In this document: positions 6,207 through 8,148 of the stretch, in pieces
Layout: every line of letters begins with the position of its first letter
How positions within the stretch are numbered: the first letter of the stretch is position 1
From: JBDHXE01 sp039810525
GTDB taxonomy: Bacteria; Bacteroidota; Ignavibacteria; Kapaibacteriales; UBA2268
DNA: 8,148 nt
Assembly (NCBI GenBank): GCA_039810525.1
Contig: JBDHXE010000114.1
Span: 1 to 8,148 of the forward strand
Direction: 5' to 3'
The notes under the pieces: model-generated
What the model was told of the DNA's origin: nothing
The model's database searches: none
What the model saw: the letters and a program-made list of their open reading frames with translations, nothing else
Program-made: the position numbers and the translations under genes

Positions 6207-6248
6207 AATATATATAATTAGCTCCAAAATTATAGAGACGTATCACAA
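6189..6248. repeat. pdxH: Perfect 13-bp inverted repeat enclosing the pdxH start codon
   Basis: TTGTGATACGTCT (6189-6201) and AGACGTATCACAA (6236-6248) are exact reverse complements separated by 34 bases. On the pdxH transcript the 5' arm lies just after the stop codon of the upstream CAP-FN3 gene. The loop holds GGAG and the pdxH ATG. The 3' arm is made of codons 2-6 (the DVSQ region). No T-run follows either arm, so it is not an intrinsic terminator. It could control pdxH translation as a hairpin, or be a pair of protein-binding half-sites. Confidence 0.7.
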
Positions 6249-6259
6249 CAAAAGTCAAT

Positions 6260-8148
6260 TTAATACTTAATTATTTTGTAATTGATAAATTCATTATTGA
6301 TATTTCTTATGAATATAAAATAGATACCATTAGGGTACAAATTCATATCCAAATTGAAATCATTTACAATAGGAGAATCAATCAACATTTCTTTACCTAA
6401 ATAATTAACAAGCCTGATTTGATTAATTATATCAGGTGAACTAATATTAATTATATTATTATATCTTTTAATACAAATTTTATTATTAATTTTACTTACA
6501 GATGAAATCTGATTTTCAGTAGTAAATGAAGAAATCTGATTCCATTCGCCATTGCCATTATTACCATTAGCTCTAACTCTCCAATAATATTTAGTATTTG
6601 GAGAAAATAAATTGATTGGGACTTGATAAACATTATCTTTCCAATTGAGCTCGTTTATTATAGCACCGTTCTCAAAATTATTAGAAAAGTTTAACTGTAT
6701 TTGATAACTATTTGCTCCTTCTATAGCTTCCCACTTCAATTCTGGAGCTATTGGTATATTTGTATCATTGTCTAATGGATATAATATTTTAACAATTGGT
6801 AAAGCTGTGCCTGTATTAAATGACCAAACAGTACTCCATTCACTATTTCCAGACGAATTCTTTGACATTACTCTCCAATAATATTTGGTCTGGATTTGAA
6901 GAATACCTTGTGGTATTTCAATATTATTTGTAGCAACAGATTTTGAATATTTAACATTAAAGCCTGAAAAACCTTCATCTATAGATACTTGTACCATATA
7001 CGATTCTGCTGAAGCTACATCTGACCATTTTAAATTAGGAGTAGTAGAATTGGTTATAGACAAATTAATAGGTGATTCTAATGTAGGTGTGATTGGTTTA
7101 GAATCGGAAGTAGTAAAACTCCAAACTGGACTCCAAGCACTTGTTCCAGCATCATTTGTAGCACAAACCCTCCAATAATATTTGGTATTAAATTTTAAGT
7201 TAGTTGCACTATAGCCATTCAAGTATTGTTTCTCTACATTTGCAACTATTTTGTTCATTTGAGCATCTTCTGCAAGTTGTAACTTGTAATAAGCAGCATT
7301 TTGTACTGCTTCCCAAGACATTGCAGCATTTATTTTAATATTATTACTACCATTTAATGGTGATATCTGTAAAGGTACGTTTGGTATTTTACTATGATCT
7401 ATATTAGTTAATCTAAACCAATAAGAATAATTTCTAATAGCACCATTCACATTAACATTTTTTATATCTACGTAATATTTTTTATTATCTGTTAATCCAA
7501 GAGCTTTCCAACTAACATTATTAGGATAGCTTCCCCAGCCTTCATTATCCGATGCAACAGAATTCACATTTATTTTATTCCCATCTTCATCTTTCATCGT
7601 TATTTGCACACCATCAAAATTTACATTTTTATTATTCTGTACAGAGTTCTTATCTGCAACAACATTAAAAGATAAATAAAAATCCTTATTAAAGAAATCA
7701 ATCGGGTAGTCTTGGTAGGGATAAGCTACATAATCATTTTCCATGCTGGCTGTACCAGACACAAAATCTTGATATAAAAAATTAGCGGCTACAAAATAAT
7801 CATTACCTGATTTAGTATATCCATCAGCTCTACCAAATGAAAATTTTTTTAAGAATGGATTAAGAAGAGCTCTTCTGTGACCAACTTTATATTCATTTGG
7901 CTTATCAGCATTATGATCATCGAATAACCAACCAATTATTATATCTTCTGAGGAATATGATATTGAAGGTGAGCCACTTCCTGCAAACAAATTAGATTTC
8001 ATTCTTACAGAACCACCAGCAGCAGTATAGCATTCCGACGAAGGGTCATCTATATGCCCAGATTTGCCACTTGCAACTATATTTAGGCAGCCTTCCATTG
8101 ATGATTGCTGTGATGCTATATCATAATCAACTGGAGGAAGTTTGTGCA
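6260..8148 (-). CDS. Secreted CAP/SCP-like domain protein with three FN3 repeats and a T9SS C-terminal sorting domain (5' partial)
   Basis: The frame is open to the right edge, so the signal peptide and start are missing; the internal Met encoded at 8098 is not a convincing start. Counting from that Met, residues 1-112 are the distal part of a CAP domain: GHIDDPSSECYTAAGGS (14-30), then SNLF, IIIGWLFDD (53-61), the hallmark VGHRRALLNP (72-81) and FSFGR. An Ig-like domain follows at ~138-232. Three FN3-like modules lie at ~240-330, 336-430 and 434-528, each with TKYYWRV and most with WSFTT-like ends. The last ~75 residues match the T9SS type A sorting domain: a short strand, IRLVNYLGKEML, then LYPNGIYFIFI and KIIKY. 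The protein is thus probably exported, crosses the outer membrane through the T9SS, and is released or surface-attached. CAP proteins vary in role and here the activity is unknown. PorX encoded ~4.5 kb away regulates this route in related bacteria. Confidence 0.87.
   Translation of the reverse strand, partial: HKLPPVDYDIASQQSSMEGCLNIVASGKSGHIDDPSSECYTAAGGSVRMKSNLFAGSGSPSISYSSEDIIIGWLFDDHNADKPNEYKVGHRRALLNPFLKKFSFGRADGYTKSGNDYFVAANFLYQDFVSGTASMENDYVAYPYQDYPIDFFNKDFYLSFNVVADKNSVQNNKNVNFDGVQITMKDEDGNKINVNSVASDNEGWGSYPNNVSWKALGLTDNKKYYVDIKNVNVNGAIRNYSYWFRLTNIDHSKIPNVPLQISPLNGSNNIKINAAMSWEAVQNAAYYKLQLAEDAQMNKIVANVEKQYLNGYSATNLKFNTKYYWRVCATNDAGTSAWSPVWSFTTSDSKPITPTLESPINLSITNSTTPNLKWSDVASAESYMVQVSIDEGFSGFNVKYSKSVATNNIEIPQGILQIQTKYYWRVMSKNSSGNSEWSTVWSFNTGTALPIVKILYPLDNDTNIPIAPELKWEAIEGANSYQIQLNFSNNFENGAIINELNWKDNVYQVPINLFSPNTKYYWRVRANGNNGNGEWNQISSFTTENQISSVSKINNKICIKRYNNIINISSPDIINQIRLVNYLGKEMLIDSPIVNDFNLDMNLYPNGIYFIFIRNINNEFINYKIIKY
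6579..7186 (-). repeat. Three-copy FN3 module repeat with a conserved 17-bp core
   Basis: CTCCAATAATATTTGGT occurs exactly at 6873-6889 and 7170-7186, with one mismatch (A for the first G) at 6579-6595. The copies are 294 and 297 bases apart, matching modules of 98 and 99 codons. On the coding strand each core encodes the TKYYWRV segment. The rest of the modules has diverged, so this is an old tandem duplication of an FN3 exon-like unit with one stretch held constant. Confidence 0.8.

Noticed and set aside
6189..6248. The pdxH inverted repeat as an intrinsic terminator of the CAP-FN3 gene
   Set aside because: The loop is 34 bases, the stem is not GC-rich and no T-run follows. The 3' arm is inside the pdxH coding sequence.
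6260..8098. Met encoded at 8098 as the start of the CAP-FN3 protein
   Set aside because: The frame stays open to the window edge, and the residues before this Met continue the CAP domain. The true start with a signal peptide must lie outside.

Overview
The window is AT-rich (roughly 70 % A+T by eye), densely coding DNA from a Gram-negative bacterium of the Bacteroidota / Ignavibacteriota / Kapaibacteriota group. The main evidence is a PorX-type regulator (a response-regulator receiver fused to a PglZ domain), which is typical of organisms with a type IX secretion system (T9SS). A second gene ends in what looks like a T9SS C-terminal sorting domain. The RsbW-like kinase and a perfect Shine-Dalgarno sequence before clpB lean towards the deeper-branching relatives rather than classical Bacteroidia, but I cannot name a species.

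Left part (1-1854): two minus-strand genes, porX and then the first 35 codons of tsaE, joined by a TAATG stop/start overlap. A 177-bp divergent intergenic region separates porX from clpB on the plus strand. It carries a plausible promoter for each side and a strong ribosome binding site for clpB.

Middle part (1855-5569, plus strand): clpB, then a large predicted outer-membrane beta-barrel protein that I cannot assign, then a small RsbW/SpoIIAB-type ATP-binding kinase. The last two lie only 8 bp apart and look like one transcription unit. The ClpB reading frame stops at residue 437, just inside the coiled-coil M domain, so the whole second half (most of M and NBD2, normally another ~430 residues) is missing. 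The next gene starts 32 bp later with no ATG. This junction is the most anomalous place in the window.

Right part (5571-8148, minus strand): a 5'-truncated secreted protein with a CAP/SCP-like domain, an Ig-like linker domain, three fibronectin type III repeats and a T9SS sorting tail, followed by pdxH (pyridoxamine 5'-phosphate oxidase). A perfect 13-bp inverted repeat encloses the pdxH start codon. The RsbW-like gene and pdxH converge with a single base between their stop codons.

The genes cover T9SS control and cargo (porX, CAP-FN3 protein), protein quality control (clpB), tRNA modification (tsaE), vitamin B6 metabolism (pdxH), and an uncharacterised barrel plus regulatory kinase pair. 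I found no RNA genes, CRISPR arrays, insertion sequences or phage genes. I did not recognise a clearly novel system. The best leads are the halved clpB junction, the barrel/kinase pair and the pdxH inverted repeat.
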